Origin: Falciphora oryzae
Lineage: Eukaryota; Ascomycota; Sordariomycetes; Magnaporthales; Magnaporthaceae
Direction: 5' to 3'
NCBI GenBank assembly: GCA_000733355.1
Contig: JNVV01000075.1
Location: 115,704-179,703, forward strand
DNA: 64,000 nt
Positions 34,101-45,600 of the stretch are shown piece after piece; position 1 is the stretch's first letter; each line of letters opens with the position of its first letter. The position numbers and the translations under genes were made by a program. Below the pieces are notes generated by a model. That model saw only the letters and a list, made by a program, of their open reading frames with translations. It was not told where the DNA came from and did no database searches.

Positions 34101-37100
34101 ACAACCAGGACGAGGCTCTCGCCACGGCGGCGCAGTCGGACTTCCTGCAGGTCTTCATGGGCTACACGGTCAAGTCGAGGCCCAAGACGGCCACGGCTGA
34201 CTCCCCTGCGACGCCCTTCAGTGTCCTGATCCACAAACTTCAGGATCTGCTGAGTAGGTCTGAGCATTTCGAGGTCATCACGGTCCACCACAACTCGTTC
34301 GACGGGAACCGCAGCAGCGCCGCGTCCATGCTTGCGAAGCAGATCCGCCTCAAGCTTGTCGCCGACGAGGACTCTGAGATCCCACGGGCTTACCGCAACA
34401 TCATGGTTTCCATCCATGCCATCTCGACGTTCAAGTCGCTTGACGATTACCTGCGCCCCCGCATCTCGGCGTCCGAGAGGCCGAGGCACGTAGGGCGCAG
34501 CGCACTGTCGCGCGCAATGGCTGCCATGGCTGCTGGTTCTGCTGGCATCCCTCTCAGCGAAGCCGCCGCTCGGCTGGCGGAGCGTCTCCCCGGCCTGGGT
34601 GGCTCGAGCGGCGCCCCGCCCTTGTTCCCTCCCTACGCACCCTCCTCTTCTGCCTCCAGGTCGTCCCGCAAGGCCAAGTCGTCCAGGTCCAATCCCCAGC
34701 CCGAGACGCCGAGCACCCCAGAGCAGAGTTCGACTGGCGCTTCCCGCGAGAAGGGTGTTCTGCGACGGTCTAGTCGCCGCCAGCCAGCCTCGGCGGACAC
34801 GCCACCTCCGCCTCGTCCGCCTCCGGAGGAGGAGGAGGATTTGGCCAGTGCCCTGGAGTGTGCCGACGAGAAGCAGCTGGCGGAGGAGGACGAGGAGATG
34901 GGCGAGAGCAGCGCCTTGGATGCCATTGTTGGTGCCCTCGACGAGGACATGGAGGACGACGAATCCACTCCCGATCCGACTGCCGTCAACATGGAGATTG
35001 CCGCCGGCGGAAAGATCACGGCTCGCAAGGAGGATGGCACTCGTGTCCCCACACCGTCCCAATCCGTCTCGGCCGCTCCACCACCTCCCCCTGCGGCCCT
35101 CGCGAGCGCTACCAGCAGAGCCAGTGCGCTCACCGCGGCGCTCCAGAACTCCCCTACGCCTGGCGGGCCCTCTCGGCCCTTGTCGTATGCGGCTGCTGTC
35201 CAAGCCACGCCTCAGGACTGGCACATCGAGTTCAGCCTCGATGGCAAGGTTGTTCCCAACGAGACCACCATATACCGCGCGATACACACGCCGGCCGTCG
35301 CCACGCCTGACGACCACCTGAGCCGGAACGTGTGGTCTGCTGTACACCCCATCAAGTTCCGTCGGGTGCCAGGCCCGCCGCCGCCAGCCGAAGGCACGCC
35401 ATTCAGCGCGTCGTTTGAGGGCAGCGCAACTACTACCGAGAGCGGAGAGGCCGCCTCGCTGGCCAAACATCCGGCTACCGCCTCCATCCTCCGTCTGCTC
35501 AGAATGCTGCACGATTTGAACGCCAACATTGACGACGTCCTGGTCGAGAACAAGGATGCGCTCAAGCTCAACTTCGAGCCGCTGTCTCAGTTTGTGAACA
35601 CGAAGCTCACGGCGAAGCTGAACCGCCAGCTGGAGGAGCCGCTCATCGTGGCAAGCAACTGCCTGCCGAGCTGGAGCGAGGACCTGGCCCGGCTGTATCC
35701 GTTCCTGTTCCCCTTTGAGACACGACACCTCTTCCTGCAGTCTACCTCGTTCGGATACGCTCGGTCTATGACCAGATGGCAGAACGCCCAGTCGCAGGAG
35801 GAGTCGCGCCGTGACCGCCGCGACGAGCGGCCGTTCCTGGGCCGTCTCCAGCGGCAGAAGGTGCGCATCTCGCGCTCCAAGATCCTCGAGTCCGCCGTCA
35901 AGGTCATGGAGCTCTATGGAGCGAACCAGAGCATTCTCGAGGTCGAGTACTTTGAGGAGGTCGGCACCGGACTCGGCCCCACGCTCGAGTTCTACAGCAC
36001 CGTGTCCAAGGAGTTCTCCAAGAAGAAGCTTAAGCTCTGGCGCGACGCGGACCCCCACGACTCGGACGAGTTCGTGGCCAGCCCCAACGGCCTGTTCCCG
36101 CGGCCCGTCAGCGAGGACGAGGGCTCGGGCGGCAACAGCGAGCGGATCTTGGGCCTGTTCAAGATGCTGGGCAAGTTTGTGGCCCGGTCCATGATCGACT
36201 CTCGCATCATCGACATCAACCTCAACCCCATCTTCTTCCGCATCGGCGACGAGAAGTCGGGCGTGCGGCCCTCGCTCGGCGCCGTCAGGGTCGTGGACCC
36301 GGTCCTCGCCCGGTCGCTGATGCTGATCAAGAAGTTCTCGCTCGCCAAGAAGGAGACCGACGAGAACCCGCACCGCACGCCGGCGCAGAAGGTTGCCGAC
36401 ACAGAGAACATCACGGTCAACAACATCCGCATCGAAGACCTCTCCCTGGACTTTACCATGCCTGGGCAGCCTCACATTGAGCTGGTACCCAACGGCTCGC
36501 ATGTCAACCTCACGATTGAAAATGTCGACCTGTACCTGGAGAGGGTCCTCGACATGACGCTCGGCAGCGGAGTGCGCAGGCAGATAGATGCCTTCCGCAA
36601 GGGCTTCTCGCAGGTCTTCCCCTACTCGGCCCTGAGCGCCTTCACCCCTGACGAGCTTGTGTCTCTCTTTGGACGTGTTGAGGAAGACTGGTCTCTTGAG
36701 AGTAAGCACAGCTCTCCCTCGATTCCTCCCTCGCGTTCCTTTGCCCTCTGTTTACCATACATGCTGACTGTCTGTGTCTTTTGCTTCAGCCCTCATGGAT
36801 TCGATCAAGGCAGACCACGGCTACAACATGGATAGCCGTAGCGTGAGGAATCTGCTCCAGTTTATGAGCGAACTGACGCCTGCCGAGCGACGTGACTTCC
36901 TGCAGTTCACTACCGGCAGCCCCAAGCTCCCGATTGGAGGTATGTTTCGCCCACTCTTCTATCCATTGTGCTCATATCCTCCGCCTTTGATGATTATGTT
37001 TTCTCTTGCTGACCATGGTATGCTGCACCTACAGGCTTCAAGAGCTTGAACCCCATGTTCACGGTGGTTTGCAAGCCCAGCGAGGAGCCATACACGTCGG

Positions 37101-37231
37101 ACGACTACCTCCCGAGTGTCATGACGTGTGTGAACTACCTCAAGCTGCCTGACTACACTTCGGTCGATGTGCTGAAGAGGCGCTTGATGACGGCCATGAA
37201 GGAGGGCCAGGGAGCATTCCACCTGTCTTAG
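31061..37231 (+). CDS. UFD4: HECT-type E3 ubiquitin ligase with armadillo repeats (Ufd4/TRIP12/UPL3 type)
   Basis: Five exons give 1938 residues: 31061-31461, 31522-31607, 31719-36701, 36790-36939 and 37035-37231. The basic, disordered N-terminus is rich in Ser/Pro/Arg. Armadillo-like helices run from about 256 to 745, starting LPMLHTLMSGIGTRLRDLL. An acidic Asp/Glu stretch (about 790-830) and long Pro/Ser linkers follow. The HECT domain covers about 1560-1938, with YFEEVGTGLGPTLEFYS, KMLGKFVARSM, and the catalytic Cys1905 in SVMTCVNYLKLPDY near the C-terminus. Ufd4 polyubiquitinates N-degron and ubiquitin-fusion substrates for the proteasome; TRIP12 also limits DNA-damage signalling. At intron 2 two in-frame acceptors exist (31700, 31718); the later one fits the CTAAC branch site better. 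Neither changes the frame. Confidence 0.95.
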
Positions 37232-38309
37232 ATACGCCTGCCTATGTACTATCATGGTTCGTTTTTCTCTTTATTTTTCACCGGGGCTCTGCACTCGCTG
37301 CTGGGTAATTGTAGGAGTTGTCTCCAAGGGATGAGAAGCAGGAGGGCACTTTTCTTCTTCTTTTCCTTCCCTTTCTTCCTCTCTCTCTATGATGAAACGG
37401 GTACGGCATAAAAAAACGGAGCATGGCACTTATAAGCTTTTATGATTTTTCTACCAACTGTTGTGGCCGACCCTGGGGCGATGCACATTGAATGGGCCAG
37501 GGATAACGAACCTGGGTATGGCTCCCGTTTCCGCTCTCGCTTGCATCTGATGGCGAACTCGGGGGCTGGTGCTTTGGACCGCTTGTGTTTGTTAACTGCC
37601 GTGGCTGTTTTTGTTTTTGTGTTTTCATGCAATCCTACCACCCCCATTTTGCCATTTTCGCATGCCTTCTTTTTTTTTTTTTTTTTTTTTTTTCTGGTCA
37701 GCGAGAGAGCGCACGGCCAGCGACAGTTGGCACTTGTGCCCTTTGTTTTTTTTTTGTTCTTTCAAGGTCGTCTGGTGTTTTTGGTTTTCTCCCATGTTCG
37801 CTTCTTTTCCCTCTCCACCCACGGTGTGTGGACTTTTTAGTGTTGGCATTACATCAGTTTCCAAATAGATTGGCAATTGAGCGGAGATTTTTATTTCCAC
37901 GTGCGCGGGCGGAGCAGCACAGTGGATCGTGGGTGTGTGAGTGTCGTGTGGGCGCAGAGCTTAATTGGAAATGACCAACAGGGCGGGACGCGGTGGTGCC
38001 TAAATGCGCTACGTCACAGTGGCGCGAAACCAGCGCGACCCGACGCGTGTGCGTTGCAGCTTCAGGCGTGCTCCAGCGGCCTGACCCTTGCATTGATCCC
38101 TGTGATGGGCCCCTCGGGAAGGATCTGGACCCACCTGACCGCCACTCTGGTGCTCTTGCTCGGCTTTCCGATCGCAACTCCGTTCCATCTTCAATATTGA
38201 ACCCAAGCAGTTTCATCGTATATCTGCGCGCATTTGGCCCCTGTATGTGATTACTTTTTTCCTCTCTACCTTTCCCCTGCCGGCAACGGCTTGACCAAGA
38301 CCCCCCGCC
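37232..38309. other. Intergenic region with a long T tract
   Basis: This holds the 3' flank of the HECT ligase and the promoter and leader of the next gene. It has a pure T run of about 24 (37669-37693) and several shorter T runs to 37830. No gene is seen. Confidence 0.5.
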
Positions 38310-41300
38310 ATGGCGCCCCAGACGCGATCCTCGGCCCCCTCGTCGTCGGCCCGGCGCAAGACGCCCGCCTCGGCCCCGGCGTCCAGGGTCTACCGCCATG
38401 CCGACCCGCCACTGCAGCAGACCCGCTTCCCTCCGCCGAAGAAGACGATCAAGACATATGGCCGGCGCACAACGCGCGTGTCGGCCTCGGCGGCCCTCAG
38501 GCAACAGACCATGACCCAGATCGGATACGTGGTTCCTACTCAGTCGGACGAGCTGGACGACGACGACGACGATGACGAGAGTGAGAGCGGGGGCGACCGG
38601 AACGGCGATCATGACGAGAAGGGAAAGCAGCCGGAGACGCGGTCCGGAGACCAGGATGGGGAAAAGCCCGAGGCGCTGCAGCGGGCGCGTACTGGCAAGA
38701 CGTCCACGGCGAAGCAGAGCAAACAGAGGAGACCAAGCAAGAGGAGGAAGACGTTGGGTGATGCGCCCAGCTCGTCATTCATGACGCAGACTCTGACACA
38801 GATGCTCCCGGGGTCGACCGAAAGGGGGATGGCGCCCATTACCATTAGCGATTCCGAGGACGAGGAAGACGAGGACGAGGGCGGGAACGAGAACACGGTC
38901 GGCGGGGTGGACATCCTTGGCGGGGTTAGCGTCGGCCAACCGCACGGCGGAGACCAGCCAAGCAGGGCACCGTCCATCGTTCCGCAGACTCCCACCCATG
39001 ACAGGAAACCCACGAGCGCTGCCATGCCGTTTTCTCCAGCGGTTTTGTCGCCCAGTGTGCGCATGCTGGTCAGGAATAGCAGCCCCCTCGGCGCCCGCCG
39101 GTCCCCGCTGAAGGACAAATCGACAAATGCGAGCGCGGCGCCACGAAGGCCACTGCAGCAGAGGACCACGGCGGCAGCGACAGCGTCGCCATCAGAGAAG
39201 AGGAAGCGACATCCGACTCCCCGTGACGCCGTCATCCCAGACTCGTACAGCACCGCCGGCGAGCTGTCGTCACCAGCAGCACCCAGCAGCAGCGGCGCGC
39301 TGGACGCGGCTGGTGCTGCTGCTGCTGACAACATCTCGTCTTCTCTCCTTGGCACACCGAGGAGGCGGAGCGGTGCCGAGCGCAGCCCCCTGGGAGAGCT
39401 GTCCTTGGCTGACCTTCCACGGGCGCTCCCGCCGCCACGCAGGCGTGTCGCTCAAAGCGCGGGCTCGAGTCCGCGCGCGCCCGACGAGAACACGACGCCT
39501 CAGAGGCCAGTTGCTGCGTCGCCGACTGTCGCTGGTCCCTCTACCGGCGGCATCCTGCGCAGGGCCGCTCGGCCTGTTGACGCTGAGATACCAGACTCGG
39601 ACGACGACCTCGACTCCCTGGACCCGACTCCAAACAAGTCTACCCCCACGCCTAGGAAGGTAACTTTTGCTGACATGGCTGAGTCGGAGGAGGCGAGTGA
39701 CTCAGGACTGGCGCCTGAGACTCCAACTAGACCACCACCCAGGCGGCCCACACCAGCCGCCGAGGTCGGTGGAGGGGGTGACGCGCTGGAGGAGCCTGGG
39801 AGCCCGACCCCGGTTGCTCGAAGGGCTGGGTCTGGTGCGGCGCTAGAAGACGCGGGGTCGATGGTGGAGAGTGATTCAGAGGCCGAACCGGAAGGCTCTG
39901 TACCGGAAACACCGACGCGGGGGCCAAGTCAAAGAACTCAGGCGAGGGAAACGACGGGCTGTGTCGGTGGGATGACGAGAACGGGAAGCTCGATTCCTCT
40001 CGACGCCGAGATAGGAGACTCGGACGTGGAGGCGGATAGCCCAAGCCCGACGCCCCAGAGAATACGCCCGGCCGCTCCCACTGCGACTACGCCTACACCT
40101 GCTGCTCGGTCTGCCAGCCAGGGTCGACCCCCGGCCAAAGGAAAGCAACCGAGCCCTCTCCCACAAAGGGAACCTCTTGGGTCCTCGTCTCCTGTGCATG
40201 ACATTGCAGCTGGCGGTCCACGTTCCACCCTCCCGTCGTCGTCTGTGGCCAGGCCCACTGAGCATCCTGCCGAGATTCCAACAAGCGATCACGGTGGCGA
40301 TGATGGCGAGGACACGCCTCTCACGTCTCCTGGCGTCGTGGTGAAGACATCTCCTGTGCGCCCACCATCGCGCCGCACCCCCCGAAAGACAACCCAGGCG
40401 CGCGCCCAAAGGCACACACAGAGGCATACGCAACATGAGACTCAGGGAGGGTATACGCAGCTCATGGAAAGTCAGAGGGTGCCAATGGAGGTGCTCCGCG
40501 AGATGCCGCCAGCGTCGGAGAGGTCGGATGTGGTGCTGACGATGCACCCGAGCCGGGTGCAGGAGGTGGTGGATGGGATGCGCAACCACGAGTTCAGGGC
40601 AACCAAGTTCCCGCGCTCCGTCGTCCGGGTCTGGATCTATGTCGCGCGGCCCGCCCAGGAGCTGCGCTACATGGCGACGCTGGGCCCAGCGCGGACCAAG
40701 GGCCAGATCGACTCGAACACTGGCCTGGGGAACGCCGAGTTCAACGAGGGCAAGCGCATGGCGGGCGGCGTGGCGAAGTTTGCCTACGAGCTCGTGCAGG
40801 TCTATGAGCTCAGCAACCCCGTCTCGCTCGACCGAATGCGTGAGAGCGGCTGGACCGAGGGCCAGGACGAACGCAGCCACAAGTTCCTGCCGCCAGCGGT
40901 GGTCGGGCAGCTGCTGGCGAATCTGAGGTGTGCTCTGTTTGACGATGGCGAGCAGCATCTGCTGGAGGGAGACAACGACGAGGGCTTTGATCGGGAGGGG
41001 GAGGAGAAAAGGCCGCCGCCTGGGACGGGGGCCACGTCGGCGAGCGGGTCCATCTCGCAGCAGGTCGAGGCGCAGATCCACAGCGACATTGAGCACTCGA
41101 CGCAGTTTGCGCCCCATCATGCTGGACACGGGGAGGGGGGGGAAGAGGTCATACCGTCGAGCCAGCAAGCGTCTCCGGTGACCGTCCGCACCCCGGCCAG
41201 ACGTGGGCTGCGGCGCAACTCGGGTACGAAAGATGGGTCTATCGCGCCGCCGCCGCCGCCGCCGCCGCCACCTCAGAGCGCCGGCAGACGCATGTCGCAA

Positions 41301-41768
41301 CGCCTGCAGCAGCAACAGCAGCAACAGGGACCAAAAACTCCAGCGGCGCCCAGGAGCGGCAGGAAGGCCGTCTCGTTCTCGCAGGCCACGACGGCCAGCC
41401 AGCCGTCGACGCAGGCCATGCTGCCCCCGTCGTCGCCTGTCCAGCAGCTGCCGTCGCAGAGGCGGGCATCATCACGGAAGAAGACTCCGGCAGCGGCGCA
41501 GCAGCCTATCCTGATCTCGTCGTCCAGCGGACACAGAAACTCGATGATGGCGCGGCGGCTCCATGGCGAGGACGACGATGAGGAAGGCGGCGAGGTAGAT
41601 CTCTCTGCGGGCGAATCGTACAACCTGCAGAGCGAGAGCGGGGGTGACTACTCGCTTCGGTCGTCGTCGCAGTTTTTCCTCCCCGAGAGCCTAGTGCGGG
41701 AGGAGCCGCGGAAGCCACCGATCATTCTGGATTCGGAGGGTTCGGACATCCAAGAGGGACTAGCATGA
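38310..41768 (+). CDS. Large disordered protein with a PUA/ASCH-like domain and SUMO-interaction-like motifs
   Basis: A single exon of 1152 residues with no family name I can give. Most of it is disordered, Ser/Pro/Arg/Asp-rich, with repeats of the pattern (D/A)(A/E)xIPDS or IxDSD and PETPT-type segments (for example near 430-450 and 530-545). The one folded region is about 725-885: MHPSRVQEVVDGMRNHEFRA, KFPRSVVRVWIYVARP, GNAEFNEGK and KFAYELVQVYELSNPVSL. This sequence pattern suggests a PUA-superfamily (ASCH-like) beta-barrel, which in other proteins binds RNA, DNA or modified bases; that match is tentative. ITISDSEDEEDED near 177 and IILDSEGSD at the C-terminus (about 1136) look like SUMO-interaction motifs. 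A CAG-rich Gln run (about 995) and poly-Pro follow the domain. The ATG at 38310 has a good context (CCGCC). Confidence 0.8.
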   Translation: MAPQTRSSAPSSSARRKTPASAPASRVYRHADPPLQQTRFPPPKKTIKTYGRRTTRVSASAALRQQTMTQIGYVVPTQSDELDDDDDDDESESGGDRNGDHDEKGKQPETRSGDQDGEKPEALQRARTGKTSTAKQSKQRRPSKRRKTLGDAPSSSFMTQTLTQMLPGSTERGMAPITISDSEDEEDEDEGGNENTVGGVDILGGVSVGQPHGGDQPSRAPSIVPQTPTHDRKPTSAAMPFSPAVLSPSVRMLVRNSSPLGARRSPLKDKSTNASAAPRRPLQQRTTAAATASPSEKRKRHPTPRDAVIPDSYSTAGELSSPAAPSSSGALDAAGAAAADNISSSLLGTPRRRSGAERSPLGELSLADLPRALPPPRRRVAQSAGSSPRAPDENTTPQRPVAASPTVAGPSTGGILRRAARPVDAEIPDSDDDLDSLDPTPNKSTPTPRKVTFADMAESEEASDSGLAPETPTRPPPRRPTPAAEVGGGGDALEEPGSPTPVARRAGSGAALEDAGSMVESDSEAEPEGSVPETPTRGPSQRTQARETTGCVGGMTRTGSSIPLDAEIGDSDVEADSPSPTPQRIRPAAPTATTPTPAARSASQGRPPAKGKQPSPLPQREPLGSSSPVHDIAAGGPRSTLPSSSVARPTEHPAEIPTSDHGGDDGEDTPLTSPGVVVKTSPVRPPSRRTPRKTTQARAQRHTQRHTQHETQGGYTQLMESQRVPMEVLREMPPASERSDVVLTMHPSRVQEVVDGMRNHEFRATKFPRSVVRVWIYVARPAQELRYMATLGPARTKGQIDSNTGLGNAEFNEGKRMAGGVAKFAYELVQVYELSNPVSLDRMRESGWTEGQDERSHKFLPPAVVGQLLANLRCALFDDGEQHLLEGDNDEGFDREGEEKRPPPGTGATSASGSISQQVEAQIHSDIEHSTQFAPHHAGHGEGGEEVIPSSQQASPVTVRTPARRGLRRNSGTKDGSIAPPPPPPPPPQSAGRRMSQRLQQQQQQQGPKTPAAPRSGRKAVSFSQATTASQPSTQAMLPPSSPVQQLPSQRRASSRKKTPAAAQQPILISSSSGHRNSMMARRLHGEDDDEEGGEVDLSAGESYNLQSESGGDYSLRSSSQFFLPESLVREEPRKPPIILDSEGSDIQEGLA

Positions 41769-42692
41769 TACCGGGTTTTCTTCTTTTTGTTTATGGCTCA
41801 CATAACTGGTGCTACAGAGCCGTCAGGGCGGCCTTGAGCAGAGCTCTTTCTTCTCTTGTTATTATTATCTACGAATATCCCCAAATGGGCTTTACAGGGC
41901 TGGAGGTCGGACGGCACATGCTTGGTATTAGATGGCTTGCTCAGGCGTTTTTGTTCTTGGGTTGGACGGATGGAGAGGTTGGGGCTTTGAGACAGAACAT
42001 GGGTTCCGGGGGATTGCCCCAAGCGCGCGCTGTTACTTGCTCAGCTACGGTTTTTCGAAACAGCCAAAGTGTTTGAAACTGCAGCCCGAGGGCGGGAGTT
42101 CATGCTCCTCAATGTGTCTGGACTTGTATGTTTGTTTGATGGTGTTTATTGTCTATCTGAATGACAGCGAAACACGAGTCTGGTCTGGGTGCGTGTAGCC
42201 GCATCTGGCCATTGAATTGATCAAGTCGAGGTCCTCGACCCGCCCAGCCCAGCTCTTGGTCTAGACGGCGCACAGACCAGCGGGAGCCCCAGCTCTGGGC
42301 CCTGCGCTGCGGGCAGGTGCGGGAGACACAGTGCCCCGACTGTGCTGCACCTGCCGCTGCTGTCCGTGCTTGGTGTCGGGTCAGAGGCTGATGCTGGAAA
42401 CGTTGAAATCCGTGGCACCCATCGCATCACCAGAATTGAACCTCAACCCAACCCAAAGGCCCGGGCAGAGCCACCTCGCCGACACCCGATTGCCCTCGAG
42501 TTATTCGCCCGCTCGCCAGCCTAGGCTCGCCCGGCGAGAATTGCTACTGCACAAGACGCAACTGCACAAGACACAAGAAGATAACCGAGAAACCGCCCGC
42601 TGCATGACGAAGCCGCCCTCAAAGATGCCTGGTGCCTCCTCCTCGCCATCGCCGCCGCCGCACCGCTCGTGAACCGCCTCCTCTCGCCTGCC
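41769..42692. other. Intergenic region and Sec3 leader
   Basis: This holds the 3' flank of the PUA-like gene, then the Sec3 promoter and leader. An upstream ORF occupies 42604-42672. Nothing else is recognised. Confidence 0.5.
42604..42672 (+). promoter_or_regulatory. Upstream ORF (22 codons) before the Sec3 start
   Basis: An ATG (CTGC context) opens 22 codons ending in TGA, 20 bases before the main ATG at 42693 and out of frame with it. The peptide is Ser/Pro-rich. The close spacing argues for leaky scanning or reduced Sec3 translation. Confidence 0.5.
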
Positions 42693-45600
42693 ATGGCGTC
42701 GAGGGCCGAAAAGTTTGAGGATGAGAAGCGCCGCATCATCGAGAGCTGCTTCGCGCGGCGCGACGAGGACGGGTCCATCCTCGAAACCTACATCACCCAC
42801 ATCCGCATCGTCGAGTACTCATCCCACCCGACGTCGCCGCCCCCGCCCCAGGCCCGCACCGCCTCCTCCGAGAAGCCGCGCGTCATTATCGTCGCCGTGC
42901 GCAAGTCGGGCCGAGTCCGCATGCACAAGTCCAAGGAGAACCCCAACGGCTCCTTCAGCATCGGCAAGACCTGGAACCTCGACGACCTGTCCGCCATCGA
43001 GTCCTTCACCGGCCCCAACACCACCCCCGACTACCGCCAGTGGGCCGCCGATGTCGGCTTCACCGTCACCCTCGGCAAGCCCTACTACTGGCAGGCTCAG
43101 ACTGACAAGGAGAAAAAGTTCTTCATCGCGAGCTTGATCAAGATCTACGCAAAGTACACGGGCGGCCGCACCCCGGCCCTCTCGGGCTTCGACCCCCAGG
43201 AGGAGGACCAGGTTCTTGGGGGAGCCCAGCGCCGACCTGGCCAGCCGCCGCTCCAGCAGTTCTCCCCCCAGCCCGACCGCCAGAATGCTTCGAACCGTCT
43301 CCCGAGCCGCTCACCAGGGCCCTCTGCCGGCCGCATGCCGCCCCCGCCCGAACGCTCACAGGTCCCGCCGCCCAGCCGCCCGCCCTTCCCGGAAAGATCA
43401 CCCATGTCGGAACAGCAGCAGCAGCAGCCAATGGTTGTCGTGCCCGGCTCTAGGGGTGGCTACGGCGGGCGGGATGGTTCTCGAGACGCCTCCCGCGGTG
43501 CCCCAGACTATCGAGGCTCGCCCCCGAGACCACAGCTGATGATGGGGCAGGATGGCTCCGCGTCGCCAGCCGCTAGCTTCGACTCGACGCGATCCACTAA
43601 CCAAAGTGCGCTGCGCCGCCTCGCTGGCTCCAACAAGAGCCAGGACTCGGTGGCCGCCTCCCTCACCGCCAGGAGCGAGGACGGCGGCAGCATCACGACC
43701 ACAAGGTCCCGCGAGCCGCCGCCGCCCAACGGATCCGGCCGCTTTGGCGGCAGCTCCTCTGACCTCACCGTCACGCGGGACGAGCGCCCCCCAGAACGGA
43801 AGCGTCCGCCCATGGATCCGGGCCGGCCGCAGGGCTACTCGGACGACGCCCTGGTGCCGGCCCCGCTGATGAGCTCGGGCATGCGGCGCGACAGGGAGCC
43901 CGCCGTTCCCCCTAGGAGCGTCGCCCGCAAGCCCTCGGTCGCGTCTCGTGCCGAGTCTCGCCCAGGAACGGCTCGCTCCGAGGCCAGCTCGCTCCACGAC
44001 CGCTCCGTCATGGACTCGCCCGGCAGGTTCGATGCTGTGCCAGCAAGAAGCCCCGGCCCCGCCAACGGCTCCTTCTCCAAGCCGCCCACACCGAAGCCTG
44101 TCGCCGTCGCCGCCCCGCCGTCTCCTGCCCCCCCACCAGCAGCAGAGCCGTCGCCTCCACCGCCTAAGACGCCGGTCGGGGAGAACCCCACCTCGCCGGA
44201 AGAGGAGGAGCGCCCTGGCCTGGGCTCCATGATCAAGAAGAAGTCCAAGGGTGAGATACAAGGCGTGTTTTGGAAGGCGGCTGCGGCCGCGGCTGCTGGC
44301 GGGTTCAAGCCGCGTGCTGGAGGCGCCGCCGAGAGGTTGCGGCAGGCCGCGCTGGCCGTCAAGAGCAGCGAAGGCCCGGACGGCATCACGGGCGTCGTGC
44401 CCGCGCCCCCGCGGCCGGCGTCGCTGGAGAAGCAGCAGGAGAAGTCGCCCCTCGGCGAGATCCCCGAGGTTACAGTCACACCCTCCCAGCCGGGTCAGGG
44501 GGCGGCCATGCCGGCCGTCGAGGCCAAGGAGCTGGAGAAGTCGGCTAAGAAGGAGGCGGAGCAGGCCGAGGAGGCCAAGAAGGACGTGAACCGGCAGTCA
44601 GTCGTTACGGGCAACGACGTCAAGTACCTGGCGACGCTCGGCGTGGATCCGAGCGTGCTGGACAACCGCAGCGTCGAGTTCACCAAGTGGCTCGACTACT
44701 TTGGCTGGGTGCCGGGCGAGCAGATGCGGTCGCGCAACTTTGACGACCTCCGGATCGACATCGACCGCGAGCTCAACCGGGCCCAGGCCGGCGGCTGGCT
44801 CGCGCGGTTCCGTGAGGAGGACGAGCGCGTCGACGCTATTAAGAAGGGGATTGACTTGTCGATCCAGGAGTGCGAGGAGATGGATAACCTCCTCACCTTG
44901 TACAGTGTTGAGCTTTCTGTGAGCAGCCCTCGTTCTTTTGATATTCTCAAAGTTTGAGACATGCGTGAACACTTGCACTAACCCAAGGCTCCGCGCTCGT
45001 TGCAGACATTGTCAGAAGATATTGCATACATAGAAGCACAGGGTCAGGGTCTCCAGGTCCAGGCGGCCAACCAGAAGCTGCTGAAAAAGGAACTGGAGTC
45101 GCTGCTAGACACGTGTGCTATCTCGCAGGCCGACCTTGATCCACTCAGGATGGCGCCGCTCGAGAGCACAACAGGCCTCGAGGAGATCGAGATGGCGCTC
45201 GTGACACTGTTCAAGGCCATGATCAAGATCGATCCCACCATGGGCAACTCGGACTCGGGTCGGAAGAGCGTGGACGGGAGTGGAGAGGATGCATCGATCG
45301 GGCTCAACAGCGATTACGGCAAAATGCGCATGGTGCAGGAGAAGAAGGACATGTACACGACTGAGAGCGCGGCCTTTATGAGGCGGCTGGTCGGCTTCAC
45401 AGCCGGTCTGTTCGAAGACGCGTACAGCCAGGTGAAGCAGGCGGTGGACGGGCCCATGTCCAAGAAGGTGGACCCGCGCAACCACGACGTCGGGCGGGAC
45501 ATGCTGTGGAAGTATAGCCCCCTCATCCTGTACGCGCGCGACGTCGACCTGGAGAACTGGAACCGCATCGTCCAGATATACCAGGACAAGTGCCACCCGG

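Noticed and set aside
33662..36709. 1015-codon frame antisense to the HECT ligase
   Set aside because: A shadow of the plus-strand gene, whose catalytic domain is unmistakable; the antisense product is Arg/Asp/Val-rich low-complexity sequence.
42669..44957. Sec3 starting at 42669
   Set aside because: That codon is GTG; the first ATG in frame is 42693, and the uORF stop overlaps the earlier position.
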